Positions 36,401 to 48,042 of a stretch of DNA of 64,000 nucleotides are shown here, piece after piece. Position numbers and translations under genes: made by a program. Where the stretch lies: NCBI GenBank assembly GCA_014706295.1, contig JACSVZ010000011.1:4094663-4158662 (forward strand). The letters are read 5' to 3'. Position 1 is the stretch's first letter. Every line of letters starts with the position of its first letter. Origin of the DNA: Lycocorax pyrrhopterus obiensis (Eukaryota > Chordata > Aves > Passeriformes > Paradisaeidae). A model generated the notes under the pieces. The model searched no databases and had not been told where the DNA came from. It saw only the letters and a list, made by a program, of their open reading frames with translations.

Positions 36401-39400
36401 TTTCCATAGAGACAACGTGGGTCTAACCAGCCACTCACACACCCAGCTTTAGACAGCAGCTGTTAAGGTAACCTGCATATCTGGAGGGATAACAACTGAC
36501 ACAAAGATGAGTGCAATGAAAATAATGAGCAGAGGTCCCTGAAATAAAGCATTGCACCTTTTGTTCAGCATGCAAGATTTAGTATTTCCAACATAAAATT
36601 GCAGGTCTGTGACAAAGAATATAGGTCATGCTTACAGGAGAGAACACTTATCTGTCCTAGGAAACAAGGATCCTGTGAGGAACATGGAAATCCTGATGAT
36701 TGTGAGAATGTGAGCTTGGAGCAAAATAGAGCACGCTGACCAGATTTACATGATCCTTGAACCTAACAGCCACGACAGCATCAGACTGGAAGAAAAAGAC
36801 CATATTTTCTCAGTCCTGTCAAATTAAACAACCCAGTTGTGAATATTGTGCCTGTTTCTTGTATCTATAGAAGGACATCGAAGGGTCGGACACACTTCAA
36901 AGAAGGACAGCACAAATAATTAAAACACTATCTAAGAGTAAAGCTCTAATTACTCAGCAGCTATTGGGCTCAAAGCAACTATTAATTCTAGGGAAACCTA
37001 TGCCCTGTACAATGTTGGAGTCAAGACTAAAGGATTGCAGCAGTTTCTCTTACACTTGGAATTTTATAAAAGCTGCTTTTACACAAAATTATTGCTTCCT
37101 TTTCAGTGTCTCCCATTGCAATATTTGCCAGTTCTTTCTGGAGCAGGTGCACAGATTGATGGAGAACTTTATTGTCCAAAAGAAGATACTTCTAATGTGA
37201 AGTATTTTCTAAACTTGAGGACATTTTAAAAAAAAAAACTTTCATATTGACTGATGTTTCCTACTCCAAATTCATTGGAGGTTTTCTAGCAGCATTACTC
37301 TGACAAGAATCCTCAGCCAAGCTGAGTTCACAGAACAATGTACAATTGCCTACAAAAAGTTCCTGCTCAGAAAGCTGGGGGACTTCTTTTTCCTCAGAAG
37401 GCTGCAGTTACTTTAGTAGGAATGTCACTGCCTGGAATAGTAACATTCTCCTCAGTATGAGCTTCAAAAGTGGAATGAAATTTATTTCCAGTGTTCTCAG
37501 GGATGCTCTTTGATATGCAGACTTTAAGAAAATTAGCATTCTTCCTCCTGCAGACAGAAAATCTGCCTCCCAAGCTGTAAACTTCGGGATTATCCAGACC
37601 TGTCTTTCCTCCAATCCTGCATACTTTTACTCTCAGCAGTTCTTCTCCCCCATTACTGATCCTAGCTGGCATCAACTTTGGAACTCGGTTCTATTCTTCA
37701 CCCAGTCTTTAGAGAAAGAATGTATTTAAAATATTAGTGCATGTAACAATATAAGATTTTCTTATTCTTAAATCTGGATATTTTCTGCTGTTTGGTACAA
37801 CACAATTTTAGGTAGATAAATGTATATAAATTGTACAAAAAGCAGCACCACTGAAAAAATGTGGAGTATAAAAAGCACGTGAAATAAAATAAGTTATTCC
37901 CAATAAAAATATTTCTCTCACTAGGGAATATGGATGCAGTTCTACATGTCATTACAACATGCAGCATGTTTGCTCTGCAAGTTTTTACCGTGGAAGAAAA
38001 TGTGTAGATAAAAGAAATATAAGAAATCAGAGGAATGAAAACCTGATATCACTGAGGTTATTAGCAAAACTATTTCTGACTCCAATTATATTAACTTGTC
38101 CGTTTATTCCACAGGGATAACCTTCCTTCCTTGTGGCCTCTGCTACCTGGACATTTGGGAACAAAACGTTGCTCTGGAACAACTGTTCTGAGAAGGTTCT
38201 AACAGACACTTGTACACAAGAACTGCCTTTTTTACCTCAGGGTTCGAAGGATTTAATATCTGATAGACAAAATATTTTCTTTTAAAGTCTCTGGTACCAC
38301 TGATTTTGTGGTTGAACTCACCTAAGAATGAACTTCCTGTCTTTGCAGCAGTAGGCTGATACTGGTAGTGAAAATCCAACCCTTTCCTGCTCAGACTGCC
38401 ACTGTCTTCAGCTCCAGGAGCTGTTGGATATTCATTATTTGATTCAAACAGTAGAATTCTCAAGCTCATCTTTATTCAGGTCCCAGAAGTGATAGACCCC
38501 TTATATCTGTAAAGTGAATATGAGAAGTGAGTTACCGACATTGAAAAAAGTAGTAGGCTTCAAAGAAAGAAAAAAAGTTAAATGAGATTCACATACAACT
38601 TAAATTTTCTTTATATTAAATAACACTTATATATCCACTTTCCCTGAACTTTACTGTATTTTGATTAGTCCCTGAAGCTTTGAAAGTATGTGAAGGATAT
38701 TGGTCCCTGAACACTAAGTTATACCCAAAGAAAACAATAATAATTCTACATAAAAAAGGAAAAAAAAACCATAACAGACTAGGGACTGTTAAAATTATCA
38801 GAGATAATTTTAAATTATTAATTCCATAATGAGCCATTAATAATGAACACAGGAAGTATTACAAAAGCTATCACAGCATGAGACCATCCAAACTTTACTT
38901 ACCAGACGTGTTCTATTGATTTGCAGAACTGATAACTCAAATGTTCCAAGGGAGGTATTCTGGGGAAACCATACCTGCATAAATAAATAATTGCATGTGG
39001 GACGAGCAACGTTGCTGAGGAAAGCTTTGTGTGCCACAGTCATTTTAATTCCTCCTTTGAAACATGCAGACTTAGGGCAGAGCCATGCAGGAACGGGAAA
39101 GTTATTTTATGGGGCTCGTGGCTTTGGTAGACACTCGGTTCTATTTCAGACACCCCTCTCAGGAGGAATGGCTTGTACAGATATTCCAAGTAGCACAATT
39201 CACTCTTCAGTAATTTTATTCACTATTAAGGCTACTGTGCTCACCTAAATCCATTCAGGGACCTGTCTAAGTGACCTAATTTTCAGGCTGCTACTCTGCT
39301 TATAGATGTTGTTCCGATCAAAGGGAGCTTAGTTGCACAGGGTTTCTGTGCTCACAACAGTGCAGGTAAAAGCGTGGCCCAGATTTTCCTGGAGGTAAAC

Positions 39401-40976
39401 TGAGAGGTGCCTGTTACCCCACTGCAATGACCCAGCCACTGTGGGAAGATCTTTGGGCTTGAATCGCAGCAGCTTCAGCAGTCAGAGTTCCTTAGGTGGA
39501 GGACATTTGCCTCATATTTTACACAAGTTATTTACATATTGAAAAATAAGATCTACTGCCAGAGGAAAGCTTCGACAGCAAAAGTTTAAAAGCCTGATCA
39601 TGTCAGGTGTTCTCAGCTACCAATCTTCTCTCACCTTGTGCCCCTACACCCCAAATAGCAGTGGAATGCAATCCATCAGCCTAAGCTGCCTGCAACAGTA
39701 TCCAAAACATTGCAGGTCACACAGTGAGGGCTCCCATAAAGCGACTGAAAAATGTATTGCCTGGCAGTGAACTATGTTTTGTCTCATCAGCATTCGATAA
39801 TGCTGTCTTGTCATAAAGAAGATTAAAAATAGAACAAAACCACAAGAAGAGCAAGTGAGCAGAGGCAAACATTCAGAAGACATTAAGATTTTTTTTTTAG
39901 CCCAGACAGCTGTGGTTTTTCTCTGTGACTATTGAATCTCCTTCCCAGTGAAGAAGCTGTTGTGTGATTCATTCTGCAAATCTAAGTGTGACTTTCTACG
40001 TGGCAGATGAGAAAAACTTGTGCTCAGAGCCAGGTAGCTCGCAGCCACACCCACCATATATGAATATATTTTAGCAAAGAAGGTCAGCTGTGACACAAAA
40101 ATTGAGAAGTGTAAATCCCCCTGTCACTAACCACAGAAATGCCCTTTCAGAACAAACTGATTCACTCTCAGCACTCCTTTGTTTCTTCCTCTCAGCTGCC
40201 AGATTCTGCATTTGTTTTTTTCTTCATTAATGGGAAAGAAGATTGTCTGGAGCTGAATATTGCTGGGAAGAGAAGCAACATCTGCTGTAATGTTTATTCC
40301 TCTTATTGTTCTTTACAGAAGTGCTACAGGAGCCATTCTATTTCCCTTCTCTAACGAGTTCATTAAATCGTGCAGGAATCATACAGGTTCTCATCCTGTT
40401 GCTGAGCGGGAGAGGCCGGGGTGGAGACAAGTGAAACAGAGACACAGGGGCTCTGGAATATAGGGCTCCACAGGAGGTTCAGGCTGTATATTCCCGCAGG
40501 AAAACTGAAAGTTCTGAATTCCTTTCCCATAAACTGCCTGGCGTGCATGAGCCAATTTATTACAAGTTATGAGATCTTTCAGTGGGAATAAAACGAGCTG
40601 TGATGGGATTCCTGTGCCTCTTCCTCACCTAGGAAAATATCGAAGAAAGTGGGTAAAGGAAATGTTAGTTGTTTAAAATGCATCTTTCATATTTTCTTTC
40701 TTTGTATTGGGTGATGAGTCACTTGATAATGCACTGGCAGGAGCCTGGAGGGCACTCTCTGCCTCTCACAAAATCTATTAGTTTGGGGTTTTTAATACAG
40801 CTGCACTCTATCTAGAGAGGCAGAAATTCAGTGGCAGAGGGACACTGTCTCATGGCAGGAGCCTTTACCAGGGTGTTTGGGGGCAGGGGATCAGTGTGGA
40901 GAGCAGGGCAGCACAGTGGCCTTTCCTCCCCTTTCCCTGGCAGCCCTGTCCACTCTCCTGGCATGTACCTGACTTT
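33458..40976. other. AT-rich stretch without recognisable genes
   Basis: No gene or transposon is recognised over 7.5 kb. Open frames stay below 110 codons and lack splice or domain support. 35690-35830 is AT-rich and low in simple repeats, so it could hold conserved regulatory sequence, but nothing in it is diagnostic. Confidence 0.5.
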
Positions 40977-41089
40977 GTAGATGTGGTGCCCAGGGGCATG
41001 GCTCAGCGCTGGACCTGGCAGTGGCAGGCTTACAGCTGGACTCAATGGTCTTGAGGGTCTTTTCCAAGCTAAGTGATTCTATCTGTGAC
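40977..41089 (+). mobile_element. CR1 LINE 3' terminal fragment, sense
   Basis: This short CR1 tail has gtagatgtggtgcccagggg, a cagctggactcaatggtctt block and tttccaagctaagtgattct. It is about 110 bp long and more diverged than the copies at 6757 and 29137. The GC-rich sequence just upstream (40806-40976) may be further degraded CR1 but is not clearly alignable by eye. Confidence 0.8.
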
Positions 41090-43328
41090 TATGCTGAAGC
41101 AGATATAAGCTCCCTTTGTTGACAGTAACACAATAATCCCATGTGAAGGATATCCAGATATTTCTGATCTACATTCATAAGTGCATTTTCCATAAGAAGT
41201 CTTGCTTTGCCTAGTTATTAGTTCATTAGCCACGGCTAATGTGAAAGAAGTAACACATTAGCACTTTTCCTTTTTCACAAGGATTTTCTCTTTGGGAGAA
41301 TCCAAGGAGGAAAAAGTTAGGCATTTCCCTCTGTTTCACTGATATGCAAAGAAGGGCAGATATCACTGGGAATCAATATCCCTCATTAAACACATAAATG
41401 AGGTGCAAGGACCAGTTATGGAAGGAATTCAAGTGCAGTAACCCAAAGGGGGAGGAGGGATGGAGATGCCTACAAGCTGCAGAACATATGTGTCAGTATC
41501 AGTAATATTTACAGTTGAAGCTTTATGAACAGCAAGAAAGGGCACAGACATGCACATTCTTACAGATTGTGCTGAAGTGGCTTAAAGAGATGCTTTCAGT
41601 TTAGGCTAACATGTTCTAATTTGTATTGAAAGAGACTGGAAGTGTCAACAGGGTCATTTGCCACATCCCAGCGAATGAGAAGGGAAGCTCCACTTCAGAG
41701 AAGGATGATTTTACCCACAGGCATCAATCCTTGAACCCTCCCTACACAGTTTGTGAGAGCCTGTCTTTGTCCAGGCTGCCCAGCTCTGTCATGTTTAGCA
41801 CAATTCTGGAACATTTAACAATGTCAAGGACTCCCTGCTTCTGCCTACATCCACAACACAGTTTAGGCAGGACAGGCTCCCAAGGGACTGTCTGCTTAGG
41901 GATACAGCTGGGGCTTCCCAGAGTGGGGAAAATGAAGCTGTGTGAAAGGGACGTGAGCTTGTCTGAGTGTAGTGATTATTCTGCAAGTTCAGAAGCAGCC
42001 TGCAAAGCTCCAGAGAGTTTCCACTAAGGGGAAGTGGCTTAGGTGGCCCTTGTCCTTGTCTCTGGCAGTCCCTAATGCCACTGCATTGGTACAGATGAAT
42101 CCTGCACCGTAAGAAAAAAGGTGTTTTGGACCCAGACTGCAAACCTTGCAAATCTGCAAATCCCTGGAAGCTGAGGAGACAGCCTGATGGGATCCACTTG
42201 TGCTGGCTGGGATGCTCTTTGGGCTGGATTTGGCAGGGTGAAGCAGAGAGCAGTGGAAGACAGCTGTGGCAACGTGTCCCTGTGGCTTCCTGAGGAACGC
42301 CAGGAGTGGCACCACATGGACTCTCAGCACAACTGCAGGCACCTTCAGCCCTTCTCCTGCACGCCAGGTGCTGCCATGTTCTTGCTGTGTAGAAACAGAA
42401 AGGACACACAAAGCACTGAACCAGTTTGAAAACTAGTCAGGTACTGTAGCTTTTTGTATCTGCCTTTATTGGCCAGCACTGCTCTACTCTTCTGGGGAGA
42501 GGCATCATCCTTCATGCTAGCCTGGCTTCTCAGGCACACTTGAACTCTGTTCTTTATTGTAAAGAATCACTTTTAGGGCACAGGAAAAATAGTTAATGCC
42601 AACAGTAGAAATATCTGGATTGTAAACCTTAAACTGACAGTGAAGAACCATCTTCACACCTATTCCAAAGCTTGGTCATGTTTAGAAATCTTATGGCTTT
42701 TAGATTTGAAATGCAGTTCTGTGTTATTGTTTGAGGCTGACAAAACACTGGAATTCATCTATACTGCTGTCAGAAAACACACTGTGGTACACAGAAAAAG
42801 AACATGACTGATGGATAAATAGATGCATCACTGTGTCATTTTCGCCATTATCACCTCAGACATAAAAGGCTGGGGTGGATCAAGATGCAGAACGAGCTTT
42901 AAATATCTCCTTCAGTTACAGACTGGTCACCTGTATTTTACCATAAATACCATAACAATTACTCCAGGAGACATCATTCTTCCATTTAAGTGCAGGCTCT
43001 GTGTGAATGATGTTATCTGTGAAAGCAATAAATTCAGTCGTGGCTGTAAAATGTAATTAGAGTATTTTTCTGAGACAGAATTGATTTTGGGTAGGTACAT
43101 TAAACTCATATGTGAAAAATAGGCTCTGGAGTTGCACAAGTAAAATTTTTACAGGACCAAGTTTGCAAATAAAGATATCTCCTCACTCATAGGAGATTAA
43201 CTTTTTGAAGATTGCACTGAGGCATTTAGGAGCCAATGAGCAGGAGGCTGAAGCGATGGGAACACAGTGGCATTTTTCATGGGTGGAGAGAGGGGAGGGA
43301 GGCAGAGGTTTGCAGGCTGCCTGTCATC
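41090..43328. other. Non-coding stretch with overlapping long open frames at 41.6-42.4 kb
   Basis: No gene is recognised. Between 41626 and 42430 the sequence is GC-richer and holds overlapping open frames: 133 codons on plus (41626-42027), 204 and 140 codons on minus (41795-42409 and 41989-42411). Three open frames over one block point to low stop density rather than three genes. No domain is visible. Confidence 0.45.
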
Positions 43329-43651
43329 CGTCAGCATTAATTTCCCATCACGGTCATGAATCTGCTTCGGTCACGGGCGGCAGAGCAGCAGCAGAGATGG
43401 GCGAGTCAAGAACCACACTCCCGGCTCCAGTGCCCTACTTTGCAACTTCATTTGGCGTACAAGGCCGTGCCTGGATCATCATTTATTTCCCATCGTGGCA
43501 CGGAGCTAATGGCCGTGTTTCAGCGTCTCCTCTGACAGCGGGAACAGAACTCTGGAGCTGTGCTGGAGCCTCTTCGCAGGGAGCTCTCCTTGTCACACGG
43601 GCTATCGACGCCTTTCCAAAGGAGTTCCACGAGAGGAGCTCTTCAATTGCG
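43329..43651. promoter_or_regulatory. Isolated CpG-rich block, possible promoter or enhancer
   Basis: I count 20 CpG dinucleotides in about 323 bp, against about five in the following 740 bp. GC content is also raised. It includes gcttcggtcacgggcggcag and ggctatcgacgcctttcc. A 152-codon plus-strand frame (43205-43663) spans it but has no domain. CpG retention in otherwise CpG-poor avian DNA usually means protection from methylation, as at promoters, enhancers or exons. No TATA box, clean splice site or known repeat accounts for it. A recent GC-rich insertion is an alternative. Confidence 0.4.
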
Positions 43652-46600
43652 CTGCATCTGTAATTGCAGAGGGCTGTCAGAAAGGATTTGCTTCTGCTTA
43701 GGTGTTTAAATAAGGATCTGATACTAAAAAACACTCCTGAAATTCCTGTCTTTAGCGAAAATATTTCAGTGTGTTTTTGTTGTGATTATCTCCGCTAATA
43801 CATTTCAATGCTAAAAAATTTTACAGTATAGGAATGCATTAATTTAAAAAAAAAAAAGAGTTTTTTGAAAAAAAAAATTTAAACTGTTTTTTCTTGAAAA
43901 ACAGTGGCTTAACATAAACAAATGTTTGGAAAAAGTTCAAAAACAACTGATTAAAGTAAAAAACAGCCTCAACAAAGTGTTTCTCAGGAGCTGCTGGAAA
44001 ACAATCTAGTTACCCCATGTACTTTCTACAACAGGAGAAATCCCAGAATTTAACTAGAGAAGAAAACATGAACTGTTTTCTCTTAATTTCTCCTATAACA
44101 CTGTAATCTGTAACCATTTTGCCTGCACAGGGCAATTGTGTCAGATTGAGAAGAGGTGCCTCTAGTGCCATTTGCCCAAATCCGTCTCTTATATTCTGTT
44201 CCATATAAATTTGCAAACTGTGCCTGCTGTGTGCAGCACATCGTCCAGTAGCACATTCAGCACTGTGACTGATATCTCTTGATGCATCATTTATTGTTCT
44301 ATTCCTTCTCTGGGGAGAGGAGTGTGTGTTTTAATTGTGGGTTTATCTAGTTTGTGAGTAGTTGCTCCAGAAAAGACAGGAAAACTGGTCAGATCGGGTC
44401 TTTTTAAACTGAAATGGCTGGAAATGCAACCCAGTGGAAGCTTTGATGCACTTTAAGGAATATGGGATGGTATTTCAAGTTATGCTCTGGACCAGACAAA
44501 AAATTTGCCCCTGTAAGAGTGGAAACTAAATAACCTGTGTAAATAGTGTGAAAGAGTCATTCTGCTATAGCTCAATAGATAACATGAGTGATCCTGATTC
44601 TGCCACTCTGTCCAAAAGTGGAGAGAGCTACATGGATCCTCCTGAGAGGTGCTTCGATCCTCTGCTATGCCTGTTGTGTTTGGATGAGCAAACCCCCCCT
44701 GAATTTGCTTTATAAAAGTTCATTTCTTCTGCTTGCAAAAGCATTGGAAAAAAAAATGTACCTTTTCCTCAGTTCCATTTATTTACAAAACCTATGTTTG
44801 CTTTTTTGCAGGACAAGCCCTCATGCACTAAGGTAACATGCACATATATTTAACTGTTTTGGCAGCAGCTCCAGTCTGTAAGGAGCCTGATGTCAACAAA
44901 AACTCAAAGGATGATACCTATCCACCAAACACAATAAATTACTCTCTCTTAGCTGGAAACTCCACTCATGGTTTTCTGAGAGCCAGTGAAGGAAACTGTA
45001 CTTGTGACAAACAGCAAACTCAGCACCACAAAATACAAATGGATTGGCAGATATTTAAAACTTCTCTTTTTTATAACCAAGAGACAATGTGGTGGTGGTG
45101 GGGAACAGGAAGATAATCCCAGCACAAGTCAAACAGGAAAAAGAGTTTAAGAGAGGAGAGTATTCAATAAACATCTCAAGGATACAAAAACCAGAGACTT
45201 CAAGGAAGGCATGTGTAGAAATGGATTAAATTAAGGAGTTGTGATCAGCTTTTGGCACCTGCTAAATTTTCCCTATGAAATGTAAATAACAACCAGCTAA
45301 TTAAAATGAAGAGAATCCTCCAATCTGTGTTACAGTTTCAGGACAGGATTTGTTATTCTGATACTTAATAACAACACCCCAACCTTGATTCACGTTAAGT
45401 TTTAGACAGCTGTTGGTCTTAGCCCACATTCATCTGCCTGAGACAACGCTGGTTTGTATTTGGCACAGCAAAGTTCTGTTTCTGGCCAGCTGTAGGACCT
45501 GCCTAGTCTGCACTGTGCTGTTTGACTCCATCTCAGCACTGCTGCTACCACCGCTGCTCACAGAAATCGTACCCTAAAACTTCCCATGGATGGTACTGAA
45601 CAAATGACTGAGCACAGAAAATCACAAACCTCATCCCCATCTGGTGGAACAGAGCAAAGTCTGAGGTTACAGGGGCTGGTGCTCTGGAGTGTGGAAGTGC
45701 CCAGTCCCATCTCACAGGACCAAATCTTTCTTGTTTCTCAGTGCACAGGACCACTCACACTGATAAACAGGAGATGAGAACCTAAACCCCTGTAAGGCTG
45801 AAAATCCTTTTTCCACTTTCCCTTATTGCCATGATTCTGGCAGCAGAAGACACTTGTTAGGGAATTCCAAATACACTTAAGCTTCAGCTCTCAAGATAGC
45901 AAGGTTTCTAATGGAAGGAAAGCTACCTAGTATGAGTGAAGGTGCTGGCTTCCTGAGTCAGAGATTTCCAAAGTTAGCTAAAGGACTAATATTTTAGAAT
46001 GGCCAGGAGCTGCAGCTCAGACTTCCTCCAGCTGTTGGCTCTTCCAGGGAAGGAAATACATGCTGGTGTAATAGGGAAGAACATGTATGATTAAACAGAG
46101 CCCTTGGGGGAAATGGGTAGCTAGAAAGGATTGTTTCTGATGCAGGGAATTATTTTGGAGAACCTGAAGTTGCCTTGGAAGATGTATGCTTCAGTTTAGG
46201 AAGTTTGTGAGATTTAGGCCTCTAGGTCAGGGGAATATTGCCAGAGATATTCAACAACAAAAAAAGCTGAAGAGAAGTTGAATGCAAAACAAGGAAAGAC
46301 AAAGAATGTGTGGAGCAAGGCATGATAAACTCTAGCATTAACATTTTCAGTTTCACAAGCTGAAGTGCTGTTCCACACAACATATCAGTAGCTGACCCTC
46401 AGTTCTGTGCTTTTTCACCCTACAGAATCAAAGGAAAGTACTTTGGTTAATACAACAAATGCTAATGTGTGAAGGGCATTGAGGTTACCTCCAAACAGTC
46501 GAGTGGAGAGGCAAAAGCATGGGCAAGAAAAGGAAGGAAGCTCCAAACAGAGAGATGGAGCACGGGCCTGCAAAATGCAAGCGAGTGGAGGAAGAAAGAT

Positions 46601-47977
46601 GTGACCTTTTCATAAAGTGCTGGGGCTGAATGCAGTGTGGGAGGGAAAGGGTGAGCAGCTGGTCCATGGAACGCTTGTGCAGTCAGCCAGTGTCACAGCA
46701 ACACTTACAGAGCCAGGGGTCCAGCTGGATAGCCAGGATAGTTTATGCCTTCCCTTGACTCAAATCTTTCCAGGTGTCTCTGAAAGAAACCTTGCTGGAA
46801 AGGAATGGCCTGATGCAGATTAGTCACATTGTTCACTACTCCATGCGGAGACACTTGAGGGCAGTGATAAGAGAACTGAAACTCATTCTTGCATAAAATA
46901 TAAGTACAGGTGTATAAATCTGCACATATCTGCTTCTCTGCAGAGTATTTCCCTCCTCCAAATATACCCTTTGCCATGCAAGGAAAGCAGCATGAAAGGA
47001 GAGCCACAGGTGTGGGTCAGAGGAGTAGTTTGGTATCCCTGAATAGCAAACCCAAGTTTGAGTCGGGAAAAGCAAGTTTTTTAGAGCTCCTTGGAGAATG
47101 AGTATTTTTAACAAAGTGAGCCCCAAACCTCAGGATAGAGGAGTTAGTTTTATTAGCAGATCTGAGTAAAAACAATTGGTCAGATATTCAGTTCTACTTC
47201 AGATTCTTAAAACCAATGAATCCAATTCCTTAAGGATTCGTATCTTCAAATTCTTCCGCATTACCCTTTTCTCTCCTTAAAGAGAGGACCTGAGCAGGGG
47301 TAGCCTCTAGTCACCAGAACAGCCTTGACTGGAATTTTGTGCTAGTGGAGATTTTAATTAAGTCTTTAAAACTGGCTGGAAGCTGCTCAGAAAACTGAGC
47401 AGATCCAGTTGATCTGGATGAGATAACTGGGGTTGCAACTAAAGCAGTTTTTAAAAATACCATGGTTCTGTTTTGAATGACTCTGCCTCACAAAATAATG
47501 TCCTTTCTGTAAAGCTGTAAGGGAATGGATTTATGCTGGCTCATTGGCTTCGTCAAAAATTTCATTTTAAACCAATCAGACACCAGCTTTCAGAATTTTA
47601 GAGATGTAAGAAGCTGAGCGCTGGTTCAAATAGGTATTGTGACATATAATAAACTTCAGCATTTTCAGAATTTAATGTCAAATTGTTTTAAATGTGTTTG
47701 GTTCTTCTTCCTCTTGTTGGAGACACTTACAGGTATTCCAGAAGTGCAGAAACTGTGATTATAGAGACAGTTGTGTGTCCTGGGCTGGCATTTTAATGTT
47801 TACTTACCCAGCTGGCACACATAAGGAAAGTAATTGTAGTCACAAATTACTCCCACAATCACATGCCTAAAGAGATCTAAAATTTGGCTGTGACTGAACA
47901 TCCAAATGTGTCCAAAAAAAAAAAAAAAAAGAAAGTGATTCTGCCTGTATCAGTCTCCTGCCTTTATTTTCAGATGA
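43652..47977. other. AT-rich stretch without recognisable genes
   Basis: No gene is recognised. An A11 run lies near 43847-43857 with further A and T runs up to 43905. A tract of 17 A lies at 47914-47930. Open frames reach about 100 codons, without support. Confidence 0.5.
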
Positions 47978-48036
47978 GCAAAGCAAGGAAAATCTTCACT
48001 TGAACTGCAGACAAGCTCTGACCACTGAGCTATAGC
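47978..48036 (-). pseudogene. tRNA-Cys(GCA)-derived fragment
   Basis: On the minus strand TATAGCTCAGTGGTCAGAGC is followed by TTGTCTGCAGTTCAAG. This parallels the D-arm and anticodon arm of vertebrate tRNA-Cys, which carries TATAGCTCAGTGGTAGAGC then CTGCAGATCAAG. The D-stem GCTC/GAGC is intact, U33 is present, and the anticodon loop CTGCAGT reads GCA. The 5' acceptor strand does not match and the T-arm, with its internal B box, is absent. It is therefore not a functional tRNA gene: either a decayed tRNA pseudogene or the head of a tRNA-derived SINE. Confidence 0.55.
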
Positions 48037-48042
48037 AGTGGA

